A stretch of 64,000 nt of DNA from Octadecabacter sp. SW4 (GCF_008065155.1 NZ_CP042821.1:1-64000); one strand, 5' to 3'; numbered from the stretch's first letter, positions 16,671 through 26,397 are shown. Program-made: numbers and translations. The notes: generated from the sequence alone by a model not told the origin.

Positions 16671-17843
16671 ATGCAAGGTATGATCGCCCGTAATTATCTC
16701 AAACGCATTGAGCAAGCCTTGGACAACCAGGCTGGGGTTGTTTTGCTTGGACCGCGTCAGGTGGGCAAGACAACCTTGGCGCAGGATATCGCAGAGGCGC
16801 GTGATGCGGTCTATCTCGATATGGAACGTTTGGCGGATCGCCAAATCCTGGAAGAGCCGGATCTTTATCTCGATGAGCAGGTGGGCGGGTTGGTTGTCAT
16901 CGATGAGGTGCAGTTGATGCCGGGCCTATTTGGGGCGTTGCGCGGTCAGATTGATCGCCGCCGTAGGGCAGGGCACCGGACCGGCCAGTTTCTGCTTCTG
17001 GGGTCAGCGTCCAATACGTTGTTGCAGCAAAGCGCTGAATCTCTTGCCGGGCGCGTAAGCTATCATGAACTGACACCGTTCACACTTGATGAGGTGGGGC
17101 AGGGGGCTTTGCCGCAGCTTTGGTTGCGCGGTGGGTTTCCGGACAGCTTTCTAGCCGGGTCGGATCGCGAAAGTCTGACGTGGCGCGAGGATTTCATTCG
17201 CACCTATCTTGAGCGGGATATCCCGTCCTTTGGGTTGCGTATTCCGGCGGAAACGCTGCGCCGCTTTTGGACGATGCTGGCCCACGAACAGGGTGGGTTG
17301 CTCAATGCAGCCAAGATCGCTGCGGGCTTGGGTGTCTCCGGCCAAAGCGTGGCGCGATACCTCGACTTGCTGGCTGATCTGATGCTGGTACGGCGCCTGC
17401 AGCCCTGGCATGCCAACGCAGGCAAGCGGCTGGTCAAATCTCCCAAGGTCTATATCCGCGATGCCGGTCTCACCCATGCGCTTTTGGGTCTGGAGACGAC
17501 GGAAGCCCTTCTTGGCCATCCTGTCGTTGGCGGATCCTGGGAAGGGTTCTGCATCGAGAACCTGATCGCGGCAGCGCCTCGGGGCACGGAAGCGAGCTTT
17601 TATCGCTCATCTGCTGGGGCCGAAATCGACTTGGTTCTCAAACTGCCAGACCAGGCGCTATGGGCGATCGAGATCAAACGCACCACCAGTCCCAAAGTCA
17701 CCCGTGGGTTCCACATCGCAACCGAAGAGTTGGACGTCGCGGAACGGCTGTTGGTCTATGCGGGGGATCGCGATGTGCCGGGGCAAGGGGGCCTCCGTGC
17801 AATGCCCCTGGATCAGGCCATTAACAAAGTCAGGGGCCTCTAG
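16671..17843 (+). CDS. AAA ATPase with DUF4143 domain
   Basis: A 390-residue protein of the AAA_14/DUF4143 group. Walker A is LLGPRQVGKTTLAQ (about residues 25-38), Walker B VVIDEVQLMPGLF, and sensor LLLGSASNTLL. The C-terminal DUF4143 part has YIRDAGLTHALLGLE and a PD-(D/E)xK-like core: AEIDLVLKL, then WAIEIKRT. These proteins are common on mobile elements; roles in defence, nucleic-acid processing or toxin-like activity have been suggested, but none is established. A second ATG nine bases in (MIARNYLKRI) is an equally good start. It follows repC by 53 bases and could be cotranscribed. Confidence 0.85.
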   Translation: MQGMIARNYLKRIEQALDNQAGVVLLGPRQVGKTTLAQDIAEARDAVYLDMERLADRQILEEPDLYLDEQVGGLVVIDEVQLMPGLFGALRGQIDRRRRAGHRTGQFLLLGSASNTLLQQSAESLAGRVSYHELTPFTLDEVGQGALPQLWLRGGFPDSFLAGSDRESLTWREDFIRTYLERDIPSFGLRIPAETLRRFWTMLAHEQGGLLNAAKIAAGLGVSGQSVARYLDLLADLMLVRRLQPWHANAGKRLVKSPKVYIRDAGLTHALLGLETTEALLGHPVVGGSWEGFCIENLIAAAPRGTEASFYRSSAGAEIDLVLKLPDQALWAIEIKRTTSPKVTRGFHIATEELDVAERLLVYAGDRDVPGQGGLRAMPLDQAINKVRGL

Positions 17844-18101
17844 TTGCCGATCCTCAGATTTACCAAAGTTATTGAAAAATAACCATATTTCGAACTAAAG
17901 AGTAAATTTTTGCCGATATGCTTTGCCGATCCGAAATTTTCTCATGTTGAGTTTCCTAAGGTCGTTCTGAGAACAAGTTTCTGACCTGTAGAAAAGTGAA
18001 AGTTTCCTTCTTGTTTTGGGACCGACTGAAGGGACCTTTGTGGAGTTCCCTGATGGGTCTGGACCGGTTTCCGGTCTGTCCTTTTCAAACAGGGCCTTCC
18101 C

Positions 18102-18572
18102 ATGAACATAGAAGTATTGCGCGTGCTCCGCGCTGATGCCGCCGCGTGGTGGCGAAATAGAGAGCTAAGGCGGTCTGGTAACGTTGAAGAAGCAAAAAGG
18201 CGAGAACGGGCATCTATTCGCCGCGATCTTGGATACCTCCGCACAGCACTCTCCAATCCGAACGCCTATGTGAGTTGCGGCGGGGCAGGGACCATTCTTC
18301 ACCTAGGTTTGACGACTGTCTCGCTCTACGCGCCTGTCGAACGATTTCCGATTGCACACATTGCTGTCTGGCTTGGCGTGCCGATGGTGGATATCAGACC
18401 GGTTAAAGATGTGATTGCTCTCGCAAACCTGCCGAAGGTCATAATGGATGGCAAAGTTGATCCAGAGCCTTGGACGTCCTCCAGCCGGATACCGCTTTTG
18501 ACATATCTCGACGCTGCCGAACGCCTCGGCGCTCGCATCGTCAACTATCCGCGCGCAGGTTGCGCGACCTAA
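18102..18572 (+). CDS. Hypothetical protein
   Basis: A 156-residue protein I do not recognise. The N-terminal 45 residues are basic and helical (WWRNRELRRSGNVEEAKRRE). The rest alternates strands and helices (VSLYAPVERFPIAHIAVWLG). There is no signal peptide or membrane span. A small hairpin, GACCGG-TTT-CCGGTC followed by TGTCCTTTT, lies at 18062-18082 just before the start. It is followed by the antirestriction gene on the same strand and may belong to the same entry-related block. Confidence 0.6.
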   Translation: MNIEVLRVLRADAAAWWRNRELRRSGNVEEAKRRERASIRRDLGYLRTALSNPNAYVSCGGAGTILHLGLTTVSLYAPVERFPIAHIAVWLGVPMVDIRPVKDVIALANLPKVIMDGKVDPEPWTSSSRIPLLTYLDAAERLGARIVNYPRAGCAT

Positions 18573-18615
18573 CCCAACTCCCCCAATCAATTTCAACATC
18601 GAAAGGAGGCCAGCC

Positions 18616-19548
18616 ATGGCCCGTTCCCGCACGTCCAAATTTGACGCATCCGACGCCATCACCAATGAACTCATCCGCATCATCGAACGCGGGGTTCTCC
18701 CTTGGCGCAAACCGTGGACCGCTGGCGGCAGCGCGCGTCCGTTGCGCCACAACAGCGAGCCCTATCAGGGCGTGAACAACTTCCTGCTCACTATGCGCAC
18801 GGTGGTGGCAGGATATACCTCTCCGTTCTGGATGACCGTGCCACAGGCAAATAACCTTGGAGCAAAGATCCGGAAGGGCGAACGCTCGTCCGTTGTTGTT
18901 TATTATGGCCAGAGTCGAACGCAGTCGGACGATGAGCAAGACACCAATGATGGTGATACCGCAGAAGCGCGCGTCTTTCGGTTCCAGAAGTCATATCGCG
19001 TGTTCAATGCAGATCAAATCGAGGGCTTGTCGGATGCATTCCATCCGGATGCCTGTCCGGTCCCCGATCATACGTCGTCGGCGCCAATCGAGCATATGCA
19101 GACGTTCTTTGATGCCATCGATATTACGACAGTCTTTGGTGGAACCGAGGCACGCTACAATCCGCCCGTCGACAAGATATTCATGCCAAGCATTGAGCGC
19201 TTCAAAAACCCGCTGAATTTTTACGGAGTCTGGGCGCATGAGCTTGCCCATGCCACCAAGGCACCCCATCGTCTGAACCGAGACTACGGGCTCAGCCGGT
19301 TTGGCAACACAGCCTATTCCCGCGAAGAGATCGTAGCAGAACTGACATCCTGCTTTCTGGGGCAGGAGCTCGGGTTCACCGCGCATACGCTCGAGCTGAA
19401 CGCGTCGTATTTGTATCACTGGCTGCGTGTGCTGCGCTCGGACAAGACGGCAATTTTCAAACATGCGGCGGACGCGCAGAAGGCCTGCGATTATTTGATT
19501 GCGAGATCGGAAGCGGGCAGGGCAGGGGCCACCGATCAGGCAGCTTGA
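18616..19548 (+). CDS. ArdC-like antirestriction protein (ssDNA-binding plus zincin-like domain)
   Basis: A 310-residue protein. The N-terminal ArdC/DUF1738 domain reads TNELIRIIERGVLPWRKPW and PYQGVNNFLLTM, and the C-terminal zincin-like metallopeptidase domain has the motif WAHELAHATKAPHRLNR (HExxH-like, about residues 211-227) with a downstream Glu in YSREEIVAELTSCFL. ArdC proteins protect incoming single-stranded plasmid DNA from restriction during conjugation. A strong ribosome-binding site (AAAGGAGG) precedes the ATG. Its place near the replication module fits early expression after transfer. Confidence 0.85.
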   Translation: MARSRTSKFDASDAITNELIRIIERGVLPWRKPWTAGGSARPLRHNSEPYQGVNNFLLTMRTVVAGYTSPFWMTVPQANNLGAKIRKGERSSVVVYYGQSRTQSDDEQDTNDGDTAEARVFRFQKSYRVFNADQIEGLSDAFHPDACPVPDHTSSAPIEHMQTFFDAIDITTVFGGTEARYNPPVDKIFMPSIERFKNPLNFYGVWAHELAHATKAPHRLNRDYGLSRFGNTAYSREEIVAELTSCFLGQELGFTAHTLELNASYLYHWLRVLRSDKTAIFKHAADAQKACDYLIARSEAGRAGATDQAA

Positions 19549-19638
19549 GAGGTGTGGTGCTGCCGCAGGCGAGGGTTCTCAAAGAGTGAAAGCAAGCTTT
19601 TGGTTTTGTGTTTTCAACTTCCTCGAAAGGACAGACCC

Positions 19639-20028
19639 ATGACAACTGCTCAAGCCTCGCAGACAGATCGCCCCGACATCACTGTGATTGCCGCGCACAA
19701 CGATGCCTTCCGCAAACTCGCCTGCCTTGGGGAAACCCATTCGCAGCCCATTCAGGGTCGAATGCACCTCACAAGTTCACTGGCCATGGCAGAAGATGGC
19801 TTGGCCCTTGAGGCCGTGCAAGCTGTGGGTGAGTTCGATGTCTTTGAGCCAGAGAATGATCCAGACGGATGCCACGACTTCGGGGCCGTGGATATCCGCG
19901 GGCAAAAGGTCTTCTGGAAAATCGATCTTTATGAAGCGGATAGTGATTTCCGCTACGGTGCTGAAACCCCCGACAATCGTGCAACCACCATGCGCGTGCT
20001 GACCATCATGATGGCATCTGACTGGTAG
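19639..20028 (+). CDS. DUF3768 domain protein
   Basis: A 129-residue protein with the DUF3768 pattern: IAAHNDAFRKLACLGET, then FDVFEPENDPDGCHDFGAVD and VFWKIDLYEADSDF, ending RVLTIMMASDW. The function of the family is unknown; it is frequent on alphaproteobacterial plasmids. The ATG at 19639 has AAAGGA upstream; the open frame extends further to 19552 without a start signal. An intrinsic terminator follows at 20058. Confidence 0.8.
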   Translation: MTTAQASQTDRPDITVIAAHNDAFRKLACLGETHSQPIQGRMHLTSSLAMAEDGLALEAVQAVGEFDVFEPENDPDGCHDFGAVDIRGQKVFWKIDLYEADSDFRYGAETPDNRATTMRVLTIMMASDW

Positions 20029-20057
20029 GGCAGGGGATCCGACGTTCTGAACATTCG

Positions 20058-20097
20058 AGGCCTGCTTCCTCTCTTCAAAGGGAAAGCAGGCCTTTTG
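20058..20097 (+). terminator. Intrinsic terminator after the DUF3768 gene
   Basis: AGGCCTGCTTCC (20058-20069) pairs with GGAAAGCAGGCCT (20081-20093) with one bulge, followed directly by a T-run. Its 3' arm begins a 39-bp element repeated upstream of two other genes. Confidence 0.8.
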
Positions 20098-20176
20098 TCA
20101 TGTGATCCTCAAATCCGTGGATTGGTCAGGCCGGTCCGAATGTTCGGCGCGGCGCAACTTCTCAAAAGGACATCAC

Positions 20177-22153
20177 ATGACACATGCTCTCAAATCCATC
20201 TCGGTCGCCATTGGTGATCTCACGTCGCATCCTGCCAATGTGCGCAGCAATTCCCCTGAAACCTACGAGACAGAGGCGATCGCCCACCTCACCGCCAGCA
20301 TCGGCGTCCTGGGCATCATCCAACCGCTTCTGGTTCAAAAGATCGATGGCAAGTTCGGCGTCTTGGCAGGTGGTCGACGTCGCGCTGCCTTAAACGAACT
20401 GGTCGCCGACAAGACCGCCAAGGGCTTCACCAACAAAACCAAGATCGAATGTCGCTTGGTGCCGGACAACTGCGATGTGACCACGGCCTTATCGTTGGCC
20501 GAGAACATCACACAAGCCCCGATGAACGCTATCGATGAGTTCGAAGCGTTTGCGCGTATGATGGAAGTCGATGGACAGTCACCTGAGACGATTGCCAAGA
20601 CGTTCGGCACCACGGTCGCTGCCGTGAAGGGTCGCTTGCGCTATGGTTTGATCCATCCGGGTATCCGCGCGGCGGCCCGCGCCAAGACGATCACCCTCGA
20701 TACAATGAAGGCCTTTGCGGACCATCCAAGCCAGGCCGTGCAGCTTGAGGTGTATGAGGCGCTGACGAGCGATGACAGCTATGTGCAGGCCTATACGGTG
20801 CGTCAGGCGCTCAAGACCCGCGGTGTGCAGGTGAGCGACGATATCGGGGCCTTTGTGCGCGAGGAATACGAGGCGCGGGGTGGTCCCATCGCTGCTGATC
20901 TCCTTGAGGAGCATTCGGTGTTGGAAGACATCGCACTGGTCGAGGCCATCATGGTCGAAAAACTCACCGCCGCCGCCGAAGAGGCACGAGCCCAAATGGG
21001 GTTTGCGTGGGCCGAGGCGTTGGTGCGCTACGATTATGCAACGATGGCAGAATATGGCCGCGTCTATCCCGGCCCGATCGAGCCTGATGCTGCAGGCCAA
21101 AAGCGTGTCGATGCGATCACCGAGGAGCTCGAGAAACTCCAACTCGAAATGGAGGACGAGACTCTCGAGACGGATGCCTACAACGCCCTCTATGATCGCG
21201 TGGATGCGCTCGAAGAAGAGGCGCGGGATCTGCAGGAGGCCTACAGCGCAGACGATCTTGCGCAGGGTGGTGTCATCGCATCCTGGTCGAACGGTAAGAT
21301 TACGTTGCATGTTGGCCTGGTGCGGCCAGAGGACAAGCCTGAGGCGACTGCGCAGACAACCAGCGCCGGCGGCACATCTGGTGACGCAGAAGGGCAGGGA
21401 GTAGGCGCAATCGTCTACCCAGCATCGCTGACCCAAGACCTTAAGACTGAGCGGGCAATGGCCCTCGGGGCGGCGATGACCCTGCATCCCGAAGCCACGC
21501 TCGATCTGACTTTGTTCAAGCTGGTCACGGACGTGCTTGGCGGCATGAGCGCAACGCACGCCGTCAAGGTCGAGGCCCGCAAGGAATATCGCAGCCATGC
21601 CAAGATGGATGAGATCGACAGCACATCGCTGGAACAGGTGGCCGAGGCGCATGACGCGCTTGATCTGTCTTGGGCGGATGAGGCGAAGTCTCCGGCAGAT
21701 CAGTTTGCATCGTTCCGTGCCCTTGAGGCGGGCGAGAAGGCCAAATTGGTCGCCTATGCCACGGCCAGCACGACGCAATCGTGCTTTGCCCGCAGCGTTC
21801 AGAGCGACAGCCTAATGCACGACTTCGAGATCGAAGTAATGCCCGACATTCGCGCGCATTGGACGCCGAACGCGGCGTTGTTCAACCGCTTCAAGAAGGC
21901 GTGGCTGCTCAAAATCCTTGGTGAGGAACTCGGCCTTGCGCAGGAGGCTGTGACACTGGCCTCTATGAGCAAGAAGGAGATCGTCGCGTTCTGCGATAAG
22001 CTCTTCGCCGAGCCCTTTGCGACCCTCACTGAGGCACAACACGCGGCCGTTGCGGCGTGGTGCCCGCCGATGATGCAAACGACCGGTGGCGTCAGCTTGG
22101 ATGCGGAGGATGACGCAACTCAAACCGAGACCGTTCAAGCGAAAGCCGCCTGA
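20177..22153 (+). CDS. Large ParB-like (ParB/RepB/Spo0J) nuclease-domain protein
   Basis: A 658-residue protein separate from the RepAB partition pair. The N-terminal 200 residues are ParB-like: SHPANVRSNSPE, GIIQPLLVQKIDGKFGVLAG with GRRRAAL, and LAENITQAPMNAIDEFEAF, with an HTH near SPETIAKTFGTTVAAVKGRL. A central acidic coiled coil (about residues 310-385: EELEKLQLEMEDE, DRVDALEEEARDLQEAY) leads into a C-terminal region seen in plasmid ParB-like proteins of this group. Such proteins are common in plasmid cargo and their role is not settled. AAAAGGA precedes the ATG. The 39-bp repeated leader lies 64 bases upstream. Confidence 0.85.
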   Translation: MTHALKSISVAIGDLTSHPANVRSNSPETYETEAIAHLTASIGVLGIIQPLLVQKIDGKFGVLAGGRRRAALNELVADKTAKGFTNKTKIECRLVPDNCDVTTALSLAENITQAPMNAIDEFEAFARMMEVDGQSPETIAKTFGTTVAAVKGRLRYGLIHPGIRAAARAKTITLDTMKAFADHPSQAVQLEVYEALTSDDSYVQAYTVRQALKTRGVQVSDDIGAFVREEYEARGGPIAADLLEEHSVLEDIALVEAIMVEKLTAAAEEARAQMGFAWAEALVRYDYATMAEYGRVYPGPIEPDAAGQKRVDAITEELEKLQLEMEDETLETDAYNALYDRVDALEEEARDLQEAYSADDLAQGGVIASWSNGKITLHVGLVRPEDKPEATAQTTSAGGTSGDAEGQGVGAIVYPASLTQDLKTERAMALGAAMTLHPEATLDLTLFKLVTDVLGGMSATHAVKVEARKEYRSHAKMDEIDSTSLEQVAEAHDALDLSWADEAKSPADQFASFRALEAGEKAKLVAYATASTTQSCFARSVQSDSLMHDFEIEVMPDIRAHWTPNAALFNRFKKAWLLKILGEELGLAQEAVTLASMSKKEIVAFCDKLFAEPFATLTEAQHAAVAAWCPPMMQTTGGVSLDAEDDATQTETVQAKAA

Positions 22154-22162
22154 TCGCCCAAA

Positions 22163-22195
22163 TGACCCGCGCTTGGAAACACCAGGCGCGGGTCA
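22163..22195 (+). terminator. Strong hairpin after the ParB-like gene
   Basis: TGACCCGCGCTTGG and CCAGGCGCGGGTCA form a 14-bp stem with one wobble pair and a 5-base loop. No T-run follows, so it may be a weak or Rho-assisted terminator, or an RNA-stabilising hairpin. Confidence 0.55.
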
Positions 22196-22235
22196 GATAC
22201 CGACACTCCCTTGAAACACCAAGAAAGACATCCCC

Positions 22236-22829
22236 ATGGCTATTCTCAAGTTCTCCGCGACAGCTGTTGCGGCGCAAATTGCGCATGCGCGCTCGTGTTC
22301 AACCTTCCTGCCCAATTGGAACGGGCCAGTCGATAAGCCCACCCTGATCCTCATCGTTGGGAACGGCGTGCATCTGCGCTCCAACGGCATTGACGGATCA
22401 ACCACGCGCATCGTTACCACAGAACACTCTGACCCTTCCTTTGCCTTTGCGAACGGCATCAATCCGTTTCGGGACAGCGATTGGATGGCGCAGCGTCAAA
22501 TGGCGTTCCGGGATCTGACCGGGCAGTTCTACACAGATATTTTGGACGATGTGCAGACACTTATTGATCGCGGGCAGGGGGCCATTCGGCTGGCAACCGA
22601 TGGGCATTCTGTCCGCGTCTTCGTCCGTCGCGCCTCAGACTTTCTGATCGGCGGTATTTATGAGGTTCCGTCAGGCTTGGGTGGCACATTCCGAGTGGTG
22701 CTCAAGGACGCATGTGACACCTTCGCGATCGTGCAGAACTGCGGCAACTGCGAGGATTTTGACGCGATGCAGCCCTACCGCGTGCCGCTCGACGCGCTGA
22801 TGGAGATCGAAGACCGGAGGGCGGCATAG
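22236..22829 (+). CDS. Hypothetical plasmid protein
   Basis: A 197-residue protein I do not recognise. It shows mixed strands (PTLILIVGNGVHLRS) and a cysteine pair near the C terminus (NCGNCEDFD). No signal peptide or membrane span. Its last base is shared with the start of the next gene, so the two are coupled and probably work together. It lies among plasmid genes of unknown role. Confidence 0.7.
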   Translation: MAILKFSATAVAAQIAHARSCSTFLPNWNGPVDKPTLILIVGNGVHLRSNGIDGSTTRIVTTEHSDPSFAFANGINPFRDSDWMAQRQMAFRDLTGQFYTDILDDVQTLIDRGQGAIRLATDGHSVRVFVRRASDFLIGGIYEVPSGLGGTFRVVLKDACDTFAIVQNCGNCEDFDAMQPYRVPLDALMEIEDRRAA

Positions 22830-23485
22830 TGGGCTGGTTGTTTTACACCGACCGGCGGGTTCAGACCTACGCCGATGAGAAAGCAGAGATCACACGTCTT
22901 TGCACTTTTGAGACAGATACGCGCCGCACGACATTGCTTAAAGCCAGCAAAGTAGGCTCTACATGGTATGCGGCAGCGAAGGTTGAGAGCCTTGATGCAG
23001 CGCCGTTAGAGGATCGGACCTACGTGACCGACAAAGACGGGTCATTTACCTTCGGTGCAGTGTTTCTGACGCGCACCGACGACGGGTGCTGGGGCTACAA
23101 AGACATGGAGGAAAGCGCTGGCCCAAATGAGTCCCGAGCGCCGCTGAGCATCCTCAATCTGTTGTCCGAGTTGAAAGACCCCGACAGCTACGCCCACGCT
23201 TGGCGGCAGCGGTGTCGGGACTGGGCCGCGATTCCTGATTGCGCAGAGGGCGACAAGATCAGGCTCGCCTCCCCTGTGACACTTAACGATGGCAGTACCT
23301 GTCAGATCGTCACAGCAACCCATTACAGGCGCGGACGTCAAAAACGGCGCTGCTACCGCATTGAGGAAACCGGCAGCCTTGTGAGGCTTTCAAAGGCGTC
23401 ATTGGCAGGGTCAAAGCTCATCAGTCGCGAAATAGCTGAGGGCAGCGCCGTGTTGGCAGAGTTTTATGCGGGGCAGGGGGGCTAA
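22829..23485 (+). CDS. DUF6927-like hypothetical protein
   Basis: A 218-residue protein starting MGWLFYTDRRVQTYADEKAE, with VFLTRTDDGCWGYKDMEESA and GPNESRAPLSILNLL. This pattern fits the DUF6927 family of plasmid and phage proteins as I remember it; the assignment was not checked. The start is GTG, directly coupled to the preceding gene. A basic stretch (RRGRQKRRCYR) near residue 170 may contact nucleic acid. Function unknown. Confidence 0.65.
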   Translation: MGWLFYTDRRVQTYADEKAEITRLCTFETDTRRTTLLKASKVGSTWYAAAKVESLDAAPLEDRTYVTDKDGSFTFGAVFLTRTDDGCWGYKDMEESAGPNESRAPLSILNLLSELKDPDSYAHAWRQRCRDWAAIPDCAEGDKIRLASPVTLNDGSTCQIVTATHYRRGRQKRRCYRIEETGSLVRLSKASLAGSKLISREIAEGSAVLAEFYAGQGG

Positions 23486-23942
23486 GTCGACGTTCGCTGC
23501 ACGACGCACGGATGACGGCTATGCGGACAAAACTGCCATTCATTTTTTGGACTTTGCTGACGCAGCATTCTCGCGCGTGCGGCACACTCATTGCTGCGTT
23601 GCAGCCGATGTCGCCAGACCGGACATTCGAAGCCAGTCTGAGACATGAAATTCACACCGCCATTTCGCTGCAACCGGGATCGACGTAACGAGGGCGGACC
23701 CTGCTGCCGTTCGAGCCGGGTGGCTGGACGGCCGGTGTCCGCGCTTCGCGACGTGATTTTTAAAAATGTTGAGCGATTCTCGAGACTGCGAACGGCATCG
23801 TCGATCAGCCGCAACTGCCCGGGCGAATGCCGTGCCACATGACACTGCCCACCCGACGCAGGCGTCGTCCGCAAATTGGCGTTGGCGCTCGGGAAAGAGG
23901 AGCAGGGCGTAAGAAAAGTTCCGGAGACGTCACATCGGCCCC
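23486..23942. other. Gene-poor interval before the metal island
   Basis: About 460 bases with no supported gene or RNA. It forms the left edge of the metal-handling island, which looks richer in G+C than the preceding plasmid genes by eye. Confidence 0.45.
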
Positions 23943-23973
23943 TTGATCCTCTAGTTGCTGTAGCTCCTATCTT
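23943..23973 (+). promoter_or_regulatory. MerR-type promoter for the P-type ATPase operon
   Basis: -35 TTGATC (23943-23948), a 19-bp spacer and -10 TATCTT (23968-23973). The spacer holds the imperfect dyad CTCTAG-TTG-CTGTAG. A 19-bp spacer with a central dyad is the hallmark of MerR-family-activated promoters. The predicted transcript start is about 29 bases before the ATPase ATG. Confidence 0.7.
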
Positions 23974-24008
23974 GTTTCCCGATAAATGATTCGCTCAGGG
24001 AGAGACCG

Positions 24009-26363
24009 ATGCCGCATGACGGACACAAACACGATCATAAGCATGACCACAAACACGACGACCCGGGCGGCTGCGGCGCGGGCGACGGTGCGATGTGCGG
24101 CGATATCGGCCCCGTTGGCGATGTCGACGCAAACGGTCGCAGCTTCCGCGTGAACGGGCTGGATTGCGTTGAAGAGGTAGCTATCCTGAACAAGGTGCTG
24201 GGCCCCGAGGTCGGCGGCGAAGAGCATCTGGCCTTTGATGTGATCAATGGCCGAATGACGGTGCTTGATACCGGCAAGGCGCTTGGCGAGGACAAGATCA
24301 TCAAGCTGATCGGTTCGACCGGGATGAGTGCCAGCCTCTGGGACGCCGAAGGTGCCGCAAAGGCGCAGGCTGCGCATCTGAGGCGGCAAAAGCTTTTCAC
24401 CGCGCTTTCCGGTGGGTTCTGGGCGGTGGGTTTTGGCTATCATGTCGTCGAAACCGGAATTCAGGGTGCGATCGGGCTTTTTGGGGGGCATGGCGAAGCG
24501 GCGATGCCGCTGGTCGAGAGCCTTTTGTTTCTGGCGGCCATTGTTTTTGGCGCCTGGCTGGTCGCACCCAAAGCATGGTCGTCGGCGCGGCGGTTGTCGC
24601 CTGATATGAACCTGTTGATGATCGTGGCCGTGACCGGCGCCATCTTTCTGGGCGAATATTTCGAGGCGGCGACGGTGGCCTTCTTCTTCTCGCTCTCGCT
24701 ATATCTCGAAAGCTGGAGCGTGGGGCGGGCGCGCAACGCCGTTGCGGCGCTGCTCGATCTCGCCCCGCCCACGGCGCGGGTGATCCGCGACGACGGGACC
24801 GAGGAAGACGTGCTTGCCGCGCAGGTCGTCGTCGGCGACCGTTTCGTGGTGCGCGGTGGTGACCGTATCCCCCTCGACGGCGAGGTCGTGGACGGCATCG
24901 GCGCCGTCAACCAGGCACCGATTACCGGCGAGAGTGCAGAGGTGACGAAAGAACCGGGCGACGAGGTCTATGCCGGCACGATCAACGGCGTGGGCACGCT
25001 CACCGTCAAGGCCACCAAACCGGCCTCGGACACGGTGCTGTCGCGGATCATCCGCATGGTGGGCGAGGCGCATTCGCGGCGTGCCAATGTTGAACAATGG
25101 GTGGCCAAGTTCGCCCGCATCTACACGCCGATTGTGATGGTTCTGGCGATTGCCATCGCGCTGCTGCCGCCGCTTCTGGTCGGCGGCGCCTGGGATTACT
25201 GGTTCTACAACGCGCTGGTGTTGTTGGTGATCGCCTGCCCCTGTGCGCTGGTGATCTCGACTCCGGTTTCGATTGTTGCAGCCCTTGCGTCATCGGCACG
25301 TAACGGCGTGCTGATCAAGGGCGGTGCCTATGTTGAGGCGCCGGGGCGGACAACGGCCCTGGCTATGGACAAGACCGGCACCATCACCGAAGGCGCCCCC
25401 GAGGTCGCCTCGGTGCATCCGCTGGGTGACACATCCGAACGGGAGCTGCTCGAAGTTGCGGCGGCGCTCGAGGCGCGATCCTCGCACCCGCTGGCGCGGG
25501 CGATCTTGGCGCGGGCGCAAGTTGTCGGCCTTGGTGGTGATGCAGCACAGGACACCAGCACTGTCCCGGGGCGCGGCGTGGAAGGCAAGTTCGGCGGGCG
25601 GGCGGTCTGGCTGGGGTCCGACCGTTTTGCTGCCGAGAAGGGCCTCGACGGCACGCTGCCCGAGGAGTTGCGCGCACGTATCGAAGGTGCGGGTAGCACG
25701 TTGGTCGCCGTTGGCGATGGTCAGAGGTTGCTGGGCGTGCTGGAGTTGCGCGACCGTATTCGGGCGGATGCCCGCGGCATCGTCGCGCGCCTGCACGCGC
25801 AGGGGGTGAAGTCCATCATCATGCTGACCGGCGACAATGAACGCACGGCACGCGCTGTCGCGGCTGAGGTTGGCATCGACGAGGTGCGCGCCGAGCTTCT
25901 GCCCGAAGACAAGGTGACGGCGATCGAGGAACTGGTGGCCAGCCACGACATGGTGGCGATGATTGGCGACGGGGTGAACGACGCGCCGGCCATGGCGCGG
26001 GCGCATTTCGGCATCGCTATGGGGGCCATCGGTTCGGATGCGGCGGTTGAAACCGCCGACATCGCGCTGATGACCGACGATATCGGCAAGGTGCCTTGGC
26101 TGATCGGCCATTCGCGCCGCACCATGTGGATCATCCGCCAGAACATCGGCCTGTCGCTGGCGACCAAGGCGGTGTTTGTCGGGCTCACGGCCTTTGGCAT
26201 GGCCACCATGTGGGGCGCGATTGCGGCCGATGTCGGCGTGTCGCTTCTGGTGGTGATGAACGCGCTGCGGCTTCTGAACGGCAAGGCCGACAACGGCGCG
26301 CCGAAGGGCGGTGAGCCGGTTGGTGAAACGACGGCAAAAGGCGCGCTGGCGCATGGTCATTGA
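24009..26363 (+). CDS. Heavy-metal P-type ATPase, P1B-2 class (Zn/Cd/Pb exporter)
   Basis: A 784-residue inner-membrane metal exporter. A His-rich N terminus (repeats of HKHDHKHD) precedes a degenerate metal-binding domain with GLDCVEEV in place of the usual CxxC. Core motifs: CPC in IACPCALVIST (about residue 409), phosphorylation site MDKTGTITEG (about 454), and MIGDGVNDAPAMA (about 652). The membrane-metal-site signature NIGLSLATK (N-x7-K) and ADVGVSLL (DxG) places it in the Zn/Cd/Pb class rather than the copper class. GGGAGAG precedes the ATG. It heads an operon with the zinc-finger and CDF genes, under a MerR-type promoter. Confidence 0.95.
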   Translation: MPHDGHKHDHKHDHKHDDPGGCGAGDGAMCGDIGPVGDVDANGRSFRVNGLDCVEEVAILNKVLGPEVGGEEHLAFDVINGRMTVLDTGKALGEDKIIKLIGSTGMSASLWDAEGAAKAQAAHLRRQKLFTALSGGFWAVGFGYHVVETGIQGAIGLFGGHGEAAMPLVESLLFLAAIVFGAWLVAPKAWSSARRLSPDMNLLMIVAVTGAIFLGEYFEAATVAFFFSLSLYLESWSVGRARNAVAALLDLAPPTARVIRDDGTEEDVLAAQVVVGDRFVVRGGDRIPLDGEVVDGIGAVNQAPITGESAEVTKEPGDEVYAGTINGVGTLTVKATKPASDTVLSRIIRMVGEAHSRRANVEQWVAKFARIYTPIVMVLAIAIALLPPLLVGGAWDYWFYNALVLLVIACPCALVISTPVSIVAALASSARNGVLIKGGAYVEAPGRTTALAMDKTGTITEGAPEVASVHPLGDTSERELLEVAAALEARSSHPLARAILARAQVVGLGGDAAQDTSTVPGRGVEGKFGGRAVWLGSDRFAAEKGLDGTLPEELRARIEGAGSTLVAVGDGQRLLGVLELRDRIRADARGIVARLHAQGVKSIIMLTGDNERTARAVAAEVGIDEVRAELLPEDKVTAIEELVASHDMVAMIGDGVNDAPAMARAHFGIAMGAIGSDAAVETADIALMTDDIGKVPWLIGHSRRTMWIIRQNIGLSLATKAVFVGLTAFGMATMWGAIAADVGVSLLVVMNALRLLNGKADNGAPKGGEPVGETTAKGALAHGH

Positions 26364-26397
26364 ATTGAAGGAACCGGGAAAGGAGCCCGATAAGAAC

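Noticed and set aside
20579..21778. 399-residue open frame on the minus strand
   Set aside because: Antisense shadow of the large ParB-like gene; composition (many Arg, Leu and Cys) and lack of domains fit a shadow.
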